From Rhizoctonia solani (Eukaryota; Basidiomycota; Agaricomycetes; Cantharellales; Ceratobasidiaceae), in NCBI RefSeq assembly GCF_016906535.1, contig NC_057374.1:496001-560000 (forward strand): 64,000 nucleotides of DNA. Reading direction: 5' to 3'. Made by a program: the position numbers and the translations under genes. Positions 12,401 through 22,897 of the stretch are shown here, one piece after another. The first letter of the stretch is position 1. Each line of letters starts with the position of its first letter. Below the pieces are notes generated by a model that searched no databases, was not told the origin of the DNA, and saw only the letters and a list, made by a program, of their open reading frames with translations.

Positions 12401-13194
12401 ATAGCGGGCCCGATACGACAATAAATATAATGGCGAGCCACCATCCGAAAACGAGTGTCCAGACAACGTTACCGGGAATAAGGTGACGTTCGGCAACGGC
12501 ACTGGGAGCCGAGTGCAAGTCGGTCTCGGCGTTTCGATTGACGGTGCGGGACTTCTTGTAAAGAGCTGGCTTCCAAATACGCAGACCAAAAGGGTGCTCG
12601 ACATTGATCATCGACTGACGACCTTTGACCGTCAATGGGTCCTCGGGCTCGGAAAGTTCATCGTCGGCATCGACCGGAGGCTCACGCGCTGTACGACCTC
12701 TTGACGGACCAGGATCTTCTTCGGTATCGGTATCATCTCGTTCGGTCTCTGAGACTGATGTCAAATAACATCACGTCATCTCACGAAAGCAACTAACCTG
12801 AGAAAGCGGCATCTCTGCCTGTGCGCCGGCCAATGTGCGAGCTTGCGACACTTGCACTCCGTATGTTTTCCCGACGACCATCTGGATTGTAAGACTTAGT
12901 ACGGGTGAACCTCGGTGCAGTCGATGTCCGTCGATAGTTCGGGGACACGGGCCTCGGGGTGGGAGAAGTAGACGGAAAATACGAGGAGCCCTGCAGACGA
13001 GTCATATGAGCTACTTGCTGGCTGACGCCACAGCTACTAACCTCGAGATGGTGCCGAGGAGTCTGGACAGGATCAGTCCATGATGCTGGATTGGCTGAGT
13101 GAGGCAGCGGAGTACGCAGACCAACAGAAGGCGCTACTGAGGAAGGGGGTGTCTCAAATGTGTCGCTCCCGTCGTGTGACGCTGGACCAGCCAT
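9426..13194 (-). CDS. Cation/H+ exchanger of the CaCA family, VNX1/CAX type
   Basis: A vacuolar-type antiporter expected to exchange H+ for Ca2+ or monovalent cations. Eight exons: 13194-12798, 12754-11061, 11013-10840, 10787-10184, 10127-9980, 9926-9810, 9759-9646 and 9591-9426. The summed length is in frame (about 1137 aa). Introns are 43-60 nt, with mostly standard donors (GTTAGT, GTCAGT, GTGAGT, GTAAGC, GTACGT, GTGAGA). The N-terminus is long, Ser/Pro/acidic and cytosolic; PFGLRIWKPALYKKSR is a segment I associate with the fungal VNX1 group. The two alpha repeats are present: INATFGSIIEIILY in exon 2 and FLGITLFALVPNTTEFMNA in exon 5, each with the acidic residue used for ion binding, plus many hydrophobic spans. 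A loop in exon 3 has CDGC and CNHC, four cysteines that could bind zinc. A possible 51-nt in-frame intron within exon 1 is described under findings. The substrate ion cannot be told from sequence. Confidence 0.9.
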
Positions 13195-13949
13195 CGTAAT
13201 TGGTGGTCGTTGTCGTAGACAAGCTCTGCCCCTAACTCACAACAACCCAAACAAGGATAGTTCACATACACAGCCACTATAGCACAGCCATCCACCGATC
13301 AACGTTAGATATTACCACCCTCTGTGACACCTCAGGGGCTTGGCGACCCAGTCTTGTTCCTTGGACGCCTTTCCTATCACGACAATCACTTGCCTATGTT
13401 GCCAGGTATCATACGGATGATTCATTTCCACAGTCGATGAGCGCATATCTTGAGCCAAGTCCTATTAATTTACGACAATTCTCGGGAGGACGAGCCAACC
13501 CCAACCGATTTGTCTACGCCTCCGAGTGCCAAGCGTACTTGAATAGAAATGTATGAGGGTGAACTGCCGGCATATGAGCCAAGTTGCTTATGTGAGGCCA
13601 TGTGACTCCACCTCGCTTACTCCAGTCCATGTACTATACAAACAAATTATGGCAGGGTCTTTATGGATCCATGCCTACAGAGTCTGATGTGTGGAACGAA
13701 CAGTAATTTGGCCAAACACAGTTCATAACGTTTCCCTTTCAAGGATCGGGAAGGAATGTACTACGGTAACGTACTCCGACATAATCTCGGTGCTTACGAT
13801 ATGCTTTATATATTCTCTTCTCAATCACATGGTCTTGCCAGTGACGTCTACCCGGAAATGTGGATCTCACAACCTCATAAAGCTGGCATATACTCGCGTT
13901 CTGCCTGTCAATCGTTGTATTTACAGAGCACAAACTCAACCGGGATGGT
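13195..13949. other. Intergenic, between the exchanger start and the glucanase stop
   Basis: This holds the promoter side of the exchanger gene and the 3' flank of the GH131 gene, both on the minus strand. Plus-strand open frames at 13691-14005 run antisense to the CBM1 exon and are not coding. No repeats or RNA genes were seen. Confidence 0.5.
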
Positions 13950-15395
13950 CTACAAGCATTGGTAGTAGTATGGAGGAGAGACTGCCTTGCAGGTGTATGG
14001 GCTAATGCAAGCTGTAGGACCATTGTATCCTGTTCCGCCACATTGTCCCCACTAAGTGTATGACGTCAAAAATGTGCATTGACAACGAAGCGGCCGAGGC
14101 AGAACTTACTTGAGGAACCGTTCCAGCAGAAGCAGATGTGGTGGGAGCAAGAGTTGTACCAGGTAGAGGAGTTGTAGGTGGGCTAGTCGTCGTAGTAACT
14201 GGTGCACTAGTGGTGGTTGGAGGATTGGAAGTGCCGGAGCCAATGGCTGTAGTGATGGGGCCAGACTCGATGTAAACGCCGCTGAAATACCAATCTTCGA
14301 TTCCAGGTTGGTTCACGATGCGGAGCACCCCAACATGGAAGTCGTGAGAGTCCTGGAAAAAACCGTTTGGGCATGACATTTTGAGACTAATTTTCCTCGA
14401 GACTTACCGTAAATGTGTTGGCGGCAACATTCTGAACGACCTTGGTAAGAGGAGCACCTCCGGTTGAAGCCCACAGTCCGACAGTTTTGGCACCAAAGTC
14501 GATGTCATACGCAAAGTTGAACCTAACCGAAACTAAGAATGAGCTATGGGACATGGATATTGATGTAAGGCGTACCAGGTGTCGGCAGTGAAGGGGGTAC
14601 TCCACTTGCTTGAGCCCGATACCAACCATTGTAAATCGGTAGGGTTACTACCAACGCCATACTTCAACTGTTTGACAAGAATAGCAGTTCATCAACCGTT
14701 ATCCTTAACCGGTAGTCACGGGAACAAACCTCGGTGAAATGGCTTTCAAAGAACATGACCTGATGCTCAAGTGCCGAGTTTGGTGCATTCGTGTTTGAAC
14801 GCTTGACGGAGAAATGGTAGAACCTACATAGGTAATAGATCATTTGGATACGGTTAGCTTGAATAAAACATGATTCTTACAAATTTCCGGTTCCAAGATC
14901 GGCTGTACCCTCCGGGATTAACTCCGTACGCTCCCTACGCGGGTTTCATTAGTTCAAAATAAAATAAAATAAAACGGGCCTATAAATAGCGAACATTTGA
15001 GAGTTCCATGTCGCGTTTGGCGAGATTGAAAGTTTCAGGCCTTTGCTCTCACGTGTAATGGCAGGGTTCTTGTAGCTAGAGGAAAGAGCGAGGTAATCGC
15101 TTGGCTGGCCACTGTTGATATTAGGAATGAGTACAAATGGACCAGCAGAAGCAATGAAAATAGATTGGATTGTACCTGCCATGAATGTACTAAGTGGGAA
15201 TGTGATTAGTCTCACACACTTCACATAAGAGGTATAACTGTCACTCACATATTGATAGGTCCCAGCCCGGTTCGCCCAGCTCCATTTATTGAAGTCATCG
15301 GGAGTACTGAAGGGGTCAAATGAGCCGTCCCAGACGACGTTTCCGGCACGAGCAAGTGCAGCAGCAGCAAGGGAGATAGCGACGGAGAGTCTCAT
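13950..15395 (-). CDS. Secreted GH131 beta-glucanase with C-terminal CBM1
   Basis: Hydrolyses beta-1,3/1,4-type glucans in plant cell walls outside the cell. Nine exons: 15395-15249, 15189-15176 (14 nt), 15111-14995, 14934-14881, 14823-14730, 14667-14576, 14522-14408, 14352-14110 and 14051-13950. They total 978 nt (325 aa), in frame, all with GT-AG introns. The signal peptide is about residues 1-17. The GH131 core shows [20 protein letters not shown], the joined motif [64 protein letters not shown] and DFHVGVLR with [12 protein letters not shown] Thr/Pro/Ser linker (about residues 240-290) leads to a 33-residue CBM1 beginning [11 protein letters not shown] with four cysteines and aromatic residues at the cellulose-binding positions. 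Intron 3 uses the rare donor GTTCGC and intron 5 uses GTTTGT. Family members act in plant biomass breakdown, and the gene looks intact. Confidence 0.93.
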
Positions 15396-16571
15396 ACCGA
15401 AGAAAAAATCAAGTAGAACTAAGTAAATTCTGCCAATTCGGTTACGCAGCACCAGTATTTATACCTTCCCCATCGAAACGGCACCCAAGAACAGAAAAGA
15501 GCTATATTAAGAATGCATCGCACATAAATGTGCCTTAACGACGGGGAGAAGGATATTCCTCGGCCGGAATACAGGACAATCAGGAAGCGGCTGAGAGTGC
15601 AAGCTCAACACTTATTGACAGAAGAGAGCGGAGCGTTGTCGGCGCCCTTATGCATACTAAGTAAGCCTAGCAACTCCTCTGCGGATCCCAGAATTTTCCG
15701 GAGCCCTTCGGAGGACAGGCCAAGGCGGGAGCGCCGGGAATAGGTCCCCCAACCTGAGCTCACGAGGACCCCGGTAAGTCCGATGGAGGCATTTTGAGCT
15801 TCTTGAAATGGATCTATGAGCTAAAATGGATAGCGGTCAACTGGGTAACGGGTGCGGTTAAAAAGTCCCAGAAGCTTTCTTGCTGGGTATTATTGCGGAA
15901 CTTGTCAGCGTAGCTTTTATTAACGGTGTAATTTACCATTGATTACGTGGCTTAGGGGGGTGTACATAATCTTGGTTACATTTATAGATATACATTTATA
16001 TAAGTTACAAGTTACGTTAAAACTTGAAATGTGCTACGGGTAGCTTTTCTTTTGTCTTAAAACTCTTGCTAGGTTTTGTGTTTTTCTTTGGCTGAAGACT
16101 CACACTCGGCTCAATACATCTGCAAAAAAAGGGAATCTTAGTAGAGCTGCGTAGGCTCTAGGTATAGTCGTCTCTCGTTCCATGCTCGTTGATGGGCTCC
16201 CATCAATAGGGTATTTTCAGGGAACTGCGGGGCTGCTTCCAGCTTGGTCGCCCGCTTAGTTATCGATCGCTTTCGCGCTTTCAGATAACACAGATACATT
16301 CACCAAGGAAGTAAAGGCGGATAACGCGTGAATGAATCGAATAAAATAGCTTGAACAAGATAGAAGTCAATAGAGAGCTTGCGCAGCCCTTCTAAAGTCA
16401 AAATTTGGCCACGCTGAAACCGTCAATTTTTATCTTCAGCTTCAGCCACGCAACTCCAACTGCTCTTCACAGTTCTCAACACGTCTCGCTGAAAGGAAAC
16501 TCGGAGTTTGGATTGTACGCTACCGCCATAGTTTGATAGGATTTAGCGTTTAGAACGGCTGTGCAAACTCT
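15396..16571. other. Intergenic, upstream of the glucanase gene
   Basis: The first few hundred bases should contain the GH131 promoter, but no motif can be assigned. The rest becomes AT-richer toward the transposon region and may include the flank of the DDE transposase relic that follows. No coding sequence was recognised. Confidence 0.4.
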
Positions 16572-17012
16572 CTAATATATAAGAGAGTGACGAAAAAAGC
16601 CAAAATAAAACAAAGCACTGGAGTCCAGAGCTTTGGCAGGGACAAACATGACCCGTAGTTCCTCTTTGTAATTATTTACAGAAAGGATGTAATCACAACG
16701 CCAGCGATCCCAGATGGTGATATCAGAGATTTCGCTCCTCTTGCAGTCAACTATGCGCATTGAATGAAGCCGGTTTACCTTGTAGGGATTATTTATATCT
16801 TGCATCTCGAGGTCAAGAGCGCACTCAGTCAAGGATTTACAATAGTTTTCTTTGAAGTACTTGATGATTCTCACATTTATCAATTGAAAGTTTGATATAA
16901 GGCTAGGAGGTAGATACACTACTTTCAAGGTTGAATAGCAACTAGGATTGTACTTATGAGAGCTTGCATTGTCACAGATTAGGAGTAGGTGATATCTGTT
17001 GTACCTTGACAT
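16572..17012 (-). pseudogene. DDE transposase remnant, pogo/Tigger-like
   Basis: The 146-codon frame reads LLLICDNASSHKYNPS, then VVYLPPSLISNFQLINVRII and KYFKENYCKSLTECALD. This corresponds to the second catalytic Asp block (DNAxxH) and the LPPxxTSxxQPxDxGxI block of pogo-type DDE transposases. The Asp of the third block is replaced (NFQLINVRI instead of QPLDxGI), and neither the first catalytic Asp nor the N-terminal DNA-binding region is seen. It is a truncated, inactive copy at the border between the gene-rich and transposon-rich parts. Confidence 0.6.
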
Positions 17013-17418
17013 GTTATCAATAGCAAAAAGATATCTAAATGGTAGTTGTAAATCCTTATAGAAGTACCATGCAAGCTGAAACAGCCTGTGTGCATTTTAC
17101 AGAAGTAACCACAGGGATATATGCACACTGGCTGTGGTTGGTGGAGAGGGTGGCTGTGCACAGAAACTAGTAGAAAGTGTCTGTATGAAATCATATGTCA
17201 ATCAGTTGTCAAAAAAAACAAAATGCAAGCATGGATCAAGAGAGCATGGAAGGGGAGACAACTGTAGCAAGGCAGGTGCTGTAGCTTTCCCCCTATACAT
17301 AAAAGCTATAAGTACCATGCCATACTGGGAAATGGTCATTGGCAATTTTTTCTCCCTCCAGTTGCAGTACATAATCAATTCATTGCTGATAGATCTGGGT
17401 CATATGCCCCACCCCTAT
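17013..17418. other. Degenerate repeat-derived sequence
   Basis: AT-rich, with broken frames on both strands. It may be more of the transposase relic. No motif supports a gene call. Confidence 0.35.
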
Positions 17419-18177
17419 TGTTATGGATATGACATTTCTCCATTGATCTGTACTTATTTTATTATTTTGTCACAACCCACTCCATTCTTTCCATGAGTCT
17501 TGACCTTGTCAAACCTCCAACACACTCATGTTGCACACCAACATGACCGCAAGCACGCATATACTTGCACATATGCACTCAGAACCCCCAGGTTCCCACA
17601 TATAAGAGACTTATGGTCAACATGGCTGGACTTAGTGATATTCTCTAAGTCCAGGTCACATGACCTCCCCCCCTCCAGTCCTTTATCAAATACTATACTA
17701 AACTACTACAGATTTGAGGTGGGGGGGATGACATAATCTCTTCTATAATAATATATTATTCAGACCTTGCCTGCAGGCTCCCTTAACATTGGCCCATGGC
17801 TAGGGGGGTGGGGGGAGTGCAACATCCCCCAGCAACTTATATTATGAATATATCATTGTGCATCATATATACTATATATATCTTTGACAGTGGATATATA
17901 TGGTAATAACCCCTCCAGATATGGGTTATGACATATTTACACAAAAGATACTATAGTAAATAAAATGAGATGAAGATGCAAACTAAGGTTTTTGAGGTCC
18001 CTCTTTCCAGTTGCAACCTTTGCAAAATGCATAAGCCTCAGGAATACCCTCAATGTGCAATATCTTCTGCATATACACTGTTTTCTCACTCATTTGAATA
18101 TATATAAATTTAGCTGAGTAGATAAACAGTAACAAGCAACATTTCCATTGTTTGTAGTATTTATTATACAAGATTCT
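17419..18177 (+). repeat. LTR fragment of the B family, split by a D-family solo LTR
   Basis: Starts with TGTTATGGATATGACATT, the same terminus as the LTRs of element B1, and continues as B-type LTR sequence at 17934-18177 after the D-family insertion. The match fades after the segment ATTCTATCTTGTGG, so only about the first 300 bp of the roughly 1.5-kb LTR remains. Confidence 0.65.
17468..17933 (+). mobile_element. Solo LTR, family D, TSD TATTT
   Basis: A 466-bp unit starts TGTCACAACC and ends GGGTTATGACA, flanked on both sides by TATTT (17463-17467 and 17934-17938). It lies in a B-family LTR. Its second half closely matches 48510-48797, the other complete family member. It contains no coding capacity, as expected for a solo LTR. 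Confidence 0.85.
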
Positions 18178-18753
18178 ATCTTGTGGCCACAGGGACCCCA
18201 GAAACTAAGTGCTGGATGTGGGGGCTGGTGAGTGGGTGGGTGGGTTGATCTTTGATGGAAATATTTTCCTATGTAACATTGATATGATGGAAAAAAAGTA
18301 CCCACCTCAAAGCCTGCAAATTTTGTTGTTGAAATTAGTGTAAATAATTATTTGGTTCAATATAAGTCTTATAGTAATGTTTGAATATGATTGAGCAAGA
18401 ACTCACTTGTCAGCAAATACTTCAGTGTTGCTGCCAGCAAAGACAATTCATGACACACCAGTCACAAGGTGGTAGCACTAGCACATGGCACATTTACAAA
18501 TGTTCCATAAGGGATAAGTATATTCATTCATATTCAACCATTTAAGACTACAAAAGGTCATATGTGGTCACATGAAATTGGAAAGACTGGGACTATGGTT
18601 GGGAGGGAAGCTCATTGCTCATTGTTTCCTCCCCTCCCACCTACCTACACTGTAGTCTTGTCCATATATCTACCAACAGCACATTTTATTCCATTTTGTG
18701 AACATGTCAGAACCCATCAACAATATCAACCAAGAGCCCAGTCCTGACTTATA
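18178..18753. other. Unassigned repeat-like sequence with a short split reading frame
   Basis: Sequence related in inverted form to part of 56164-56300 (the CCCCAGAAACTAAG segment). Near its end an ATG at 18704 opens MSEPINNINQEPSPDL, where the foldback element interrupts it. An open frame resumes beyond the element at about 21224. No function is recognised. Confidence 0.35.
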
Positions 18754-21218
18754 CAGTTGCATGCAATTCAAATGCAACATGTGATTGCATTCCACAAAAA
18801 TGTGTGCACACTGGGAACAGTTGAGATATTGAAGGTGTCTATGCATGGGAGCACCCTTGTGTTTTGTGCTTGGTGTTGCATTTGATTTGCAAATGCTTAC
18901 CAACTTCCCCAGGCCTCAAAGATTTTGGGCTATCTTGACCATTTCTGGGCTGATTTTGATGGTTAAAAATATGTGAAATGCTTCTAGTATATGATATAGC
19001 AACATATACAAGATACAAGAAGATAAAATCTATAAATCAATGTGATATGGACATAGATTGTACAAATGAGATCCCCCCCTATTTTGTATGATACTCCAGA
19101 CTCAGGAAGCCAGTGAAGGGCATAAGCTATCAGTGCACTTTTGATGGTATGGTGACTATACTAAAAGTACCAGATAAGGACTTGGCCAAGAATATAATGG
19201 GACAAGGCTAATATACAACAAATCTAGGATATCCCCCCAAATTAACTGGGTAGCCATACCATACAGAAAGCAGGTAGCAGGTTCACACTTGTCTATCATG
19301 TAGCTAGCACAGACCTAAGTACTCACACAAAGTTTGAATCTGTTGTACACCTGTTGTACACCAACTGTAAGGTTGGGTACTTGCTAGTGGGCAGGCGCTT
19401 ACAGCCATACTACTACAAACACTGCTTATGTAACTGCTTATCTAGGCTATATGACTAACTACTCAGCACTTATGGCGCTCTACTATTAACTACTGATAAC
19501 AAGGGGGCCTTAGGCCTGGAGGTGTGGTGAGTGCAAGTAAAGGGGTAGGTTGGTAATACTACTAGGGGCCAGCTACTTAGCTGGCTGGGGATGTCCTCCT
19601 CAATGAATATGAGGCAAGGTAAAATCAACTTGGTGTCTCCAAGCAATTTTCCTGCTGTTTATATAGACAAAGGCAAGAGTATATACATGGTCTGTGCATG
19701 GAAGAAAGAAGTGTCTGTATGAAATGAGAAGCGTGCTGCAGGTTGCGCAGAAGCGTGGATTTCTCCTAAGCGCCCTTGGCATGGCATCTTGGCGCGGCAT
19801 CTTGGCATAATAAGCGCCGAGATCACGTGATCAAAAAACATAAGATATTGAGTCTGTAAAAATAGTAAAAATATCAGAAAATTCAGGCAATTCCAGTGGT
19901 ATATGTTAAGGGAGTGTAACAACACCACTGTAAGGTGGGTACACACTAGAGGCAGGCGCTTGGGGCTGTATCTAATACAAGGTAAATGCTGACAAAGCTA
20001 TCCTATGAGGCTATGCTACTGTACTACTAGTTGCTTAAGGCAACAACTAACTATCTACTGCTAATGCAAAGGGGCCAGAGGCCTGGAGGTGTGGTAAGTC
20101 AAAGTAAGGGAGTAAGCATGGGATCTACTGGCAGCTGGCTACTTAGCTGGCTTCTGATAACCTCCTCTGTGAATGAGAGACAAGGTAAAATTGACTTGGG
20201 GACTCTAAGCAATTTTCCTGCTGTTTATAAGTCAAAGAGAACTATCTACATGTGGTCTGTGTGTGTGAATAGAAGACTACATGTGAAATGAGAAGAGTGC
20301 TGTGGGTTGCGCAGAAGCATGGATTTCTCCTAAGCGCCCTTGGCATAGCATCTTGGCGTGGCATCTTGGCATTATAAGCGCCAAGATCACATCATTGAAA
20401 AATAGAAGATAAAGAGTCCATAAAAAATAGTAAAAATATCAGAAAAATCAGGCAATTCTAGTGATATATGTTAGGAGGTTGTAACAGAATCCAAGAGCTG
20501 AGAAACTGAAAATATGAGAGACCATTCAATAGTTCAGTAATATAATTTTGGTTAATTTCCTATTAAAATCATGTATAAATGCAGACTTTTATGGTGCATG
20601 GTCTCTCATATTTTCAGTTTCTCAGCTCTTGGATTCAAACTTTGTGTGAGTACTTAGGTCTGTGCTAGCTACATGATAGACAAGTGTGAACCTGCTACCT
20701 GCTTTCTGTATGGTATGGCTACCTAGTTAATTTGGGGGGATATCCTAGATTTGTTGTATATTAGCCTTGTCCCATTATATTCTTGGCCAAGTCCTTATCT
20801 GGTACTTTTAGTATAGTCACCATACCATCAAAAGTGCACTGATAGCTTATGCCCTTCACTGGCTTCCTGAGTCTGGAGTATCATACAAAATAGGGGGGGA
20901 TCTCATTTGTACAATCTATGTCCATATCACATTGATTTATAGATTTTATCTTCTTGTATCTTGTATATGTTGCTATATCATATACTAGAAGCATTTCACA
21001 TATTTTTAACCATCAAAATCAGCCCAGAAATGGTCAAGATAGCCCAAAATCTTTGAGGCCTGGGGAAGTTGGTAAGCATTTGCAAATCAAATGCAACACC
21101 AAGCACAAAACACAAGGGTGCTCCCATGCATAGACACCTTCAATATCTCAACTGTTCCCAGTGTGCACACATTTTTGTGGAATGTAATCACATGTTGCAT
21201 TTGAATTGCATGCAACTG
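18754..21218. mobile_element. Foldback / long-terminal-inverted-repeat DNA element, TA target
   Basis: Near-perfect inverted arms: 18754-19340 continued at 20487-20525 pairs with 20598-21218, about 620 bp each with only a handful of mismatches seen. The ends are CAGTTGCATGC and GCATGCAACTG, with TA (18752-18753 and 21219-21220) on both sides, as for Tc1/mariner-pogo type insertion. The original spacer is only about 72 bp (20526-20597), and the element carries no gene, so it is non-autonomous. One arm is interrupted by the tandem LTR insertion at 19341-20486. Without it the element is about 1.3 kb. Confidence 0.8.
19341..20486 (+). mobile_element. Two LTRs of family G joined directly, one TSD GAATC
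   Basis: Starts TGTTGTACACC (the 11-mer is doubled at 19341 and 19352) and ends GTTGTAACA. Two complete LTR-like copies abut near 19921, each carrying the family hallmarks (CTGTAAGG near the start, CAATTTTCCTGCTGT and CTAAGCGCCCTTGGCA later). GAATC flanks the whole unit (19336-19340 and 20487-20491), so it went in, or was left, as one unit with no internal region. It sits inside one arm of the foldback element. Confidence 0.75.
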
Positions 21219-21470
21219 TATATAATGGGGCAGGATCAAGAATGTCCCTCCATGCAGCCCTCTTCACTGCCTTATGAAGTTTGGGCAGCATTGTGTCAAG
21301 AAATTTACCAAGAGATGCCAATCAGAGGAAAGACCAAGCTTAAGCATATGAAACACTGCACCTCTTGTGGGAAAGCAGTCTGCTTGAGCTCTTGAGGCAG
21401 TCAATTGCTTATCAAACACATGAAATCTTCAGCATGTAAGAAAGCTCAACAAATGATCAAGGACATAAAC
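21219..21470. other. Continuation of host sequence beyond the foldback element
   Basis: Contains an open frame from about 21224 to a stop near 21394 (MGQDQECPSMQ, SSLPYEVWAALCQEIYQ, HCTSCGKAVCLSS). It can be read as the continuation of the small frame starting at 18704. The CxxC near the end might be half of a zinc finger. I do not recognise the protein. Confidence 0.3.
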
Positions 21471-22270
21471 TGTTATGGATATGACATTCCTTTTATAATC
21501 TGTACTTATTTTATTGACTACACAAGTAATACTACAGTAAATAAATAAGATGAAGATGCAAACTAAGGTTTTCAAGGTCCCTCTATCCAATTGCAACCTT
21601 TGCAAAACTTATAAACCTCAGGAATACCCTTTATATGCAAAAGATATTGCATATATGCTGTTTTCACTCATTTAAATATATAAATTCAGCTGAGTAGATA
21701 AACAGTAACAAGCAACATTTCCATTTTTTGTAGTATTTATTATTCAAGATTCTATCTTGTGGCTACACACAGAAATATTCAGGGTCCCCCCTGTTGCATA
21801 GGCAAGTGCTCTGGTGCTTAATCAGCACTTAAGTGCCAATGCACTAAATGCACCTTTTCTCCATCACCTGGGCATTCCACACTGCTGAACTGCTTGCGCT
21901 TAGGTGCACCTGTTTGTGCGCTCCAGAATTCCAGCTCAAACACTCAAAACAGATAACATTTGGTAGAGTTATGCCTTATTTACTGTAAGTACCCAGTACA
22001 GTGGTATCCTACCTTTGGGACTGTTTACTCCAAGGATGAAACACTTAGCTTTGGGACATCCAAGCACCCACACAGGTAAAAACTGGCTTGGGGCAAACAT
22101 TGCCTTGGGGCAAATATTAGGATCTGTTATTTGTTTACTATGTACCAAAGTATTGGCTCCCTCAAGTGTTTCAGTTGCCACATGTACCTCCTGTACCCCC
22201 TCTTGATATCAATTGTGTATATACTTGTTTGTGCACCTTCTCAGGGTATAAAAGGACGCTGTGAAGACAC
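21471..22270 (+). repeat. B-family LTR fragment cut by chromovirus A
   Basis: Begins TGTTATGGATATGACATTCC and follows the B-family LTR to its promoter region (GGGTATAAAAGG near 22240), then stops at GAAGACAC where the A-family LTR starts. The rest of this LTR is not found on the far side of element A. The position shows that A is younger than this LTR copy. Confidence 0.75.
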
Positions 22271-22852
22271 TGTCCTAGACGTCTGTAAGGACATCAAGGA
22301 TGCAGGCGCTTGCAGCCAGGTGTATCTAAGTGAAAACCACTTAAGGTGGTGAGCAAGCTACCTACAACAACAACCAGCTATACTACAATGACCAAGGCCA
22401 TATGGGCAATGGCTAGCTATGTAAGTACAATGAAGAAGCTGCTTAAGGCGGTGTGGATGGTATAGACTTAGTAGTTACTGGGCAGTAAGGCCCTTGTACA
22501 ATGGTGAATGTAACAAGAGGTAATCAACCTGGGTGTTACCATGGTTGGTTGGCCTCCTTATATATTACAGAGGTGAACTAATTACAAATATACAATATGC
22601 AAAACTATAACCAATAAGAACCCTGCTCTGCAGTTGGTCTTACTCATGCATACGTGTTGCTGATGTGTCATAGTGATGTCATCCGGTGGAGGTGGCTACA
22701 TATGATGAGGTAAGTGTGGATGGGGATGTGGCTTGGCGCTTAGTGTATGATATAAGCGCCAATGTCATGTGATCAAAAATGTAGTCCAATTGCCTTTGTT
22801 TAAATTTGAGAAAATGGGAATAAATTCCCTGGTATCAAAAGTGTCTACAACA
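22271..22852 (-). repeat. 3' LTR of chromovirus A (family C LTR)
   Basis: 582 bp, TGTCCTAGACG at the left and GTGTCTACAACA at the right. In element orientation (minus) it reads TGTTGTAGACAC to GTCTAGGACA. It is directly preceded, in element orientation, by a purine-rich tract (22853-22867) and the chromodomain end of pol. Related LTRs recur at 56.3-63.8 kb. Confidence 0.85.
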
Positions 22853-22867
22853 CTGCCCCCCCTCTAA
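22853..22867 (-). promoter_or_regulatory. Polypurine tract of chromovirus A
   Basis: On the minus strand the run AGAGGGGGGGCAG ends exactly at the 3' LTR, the normal site for plus-strand priming of a Ty3/gypsy element. Confidence 0.7.
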
Positions 22868-22897
22868 GGGCCTTGGCAGCGCCAAGGGCCTTCCTTT

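Noticed and set aside
13691..14005. Plus-strand 104-codon frame near the glucanase 3' end
   Set aside because: It is antisense to the CBM1 exon, which is strongly supported by its cysteine pattern and splice sites.
18178..18750. GGGTGGGTGGGTGGG-type G-rich run as a telomere-like or G-quadruplex array
   Set aside because: Only a few short G runs near 18230, not a tandem array; no array structure.
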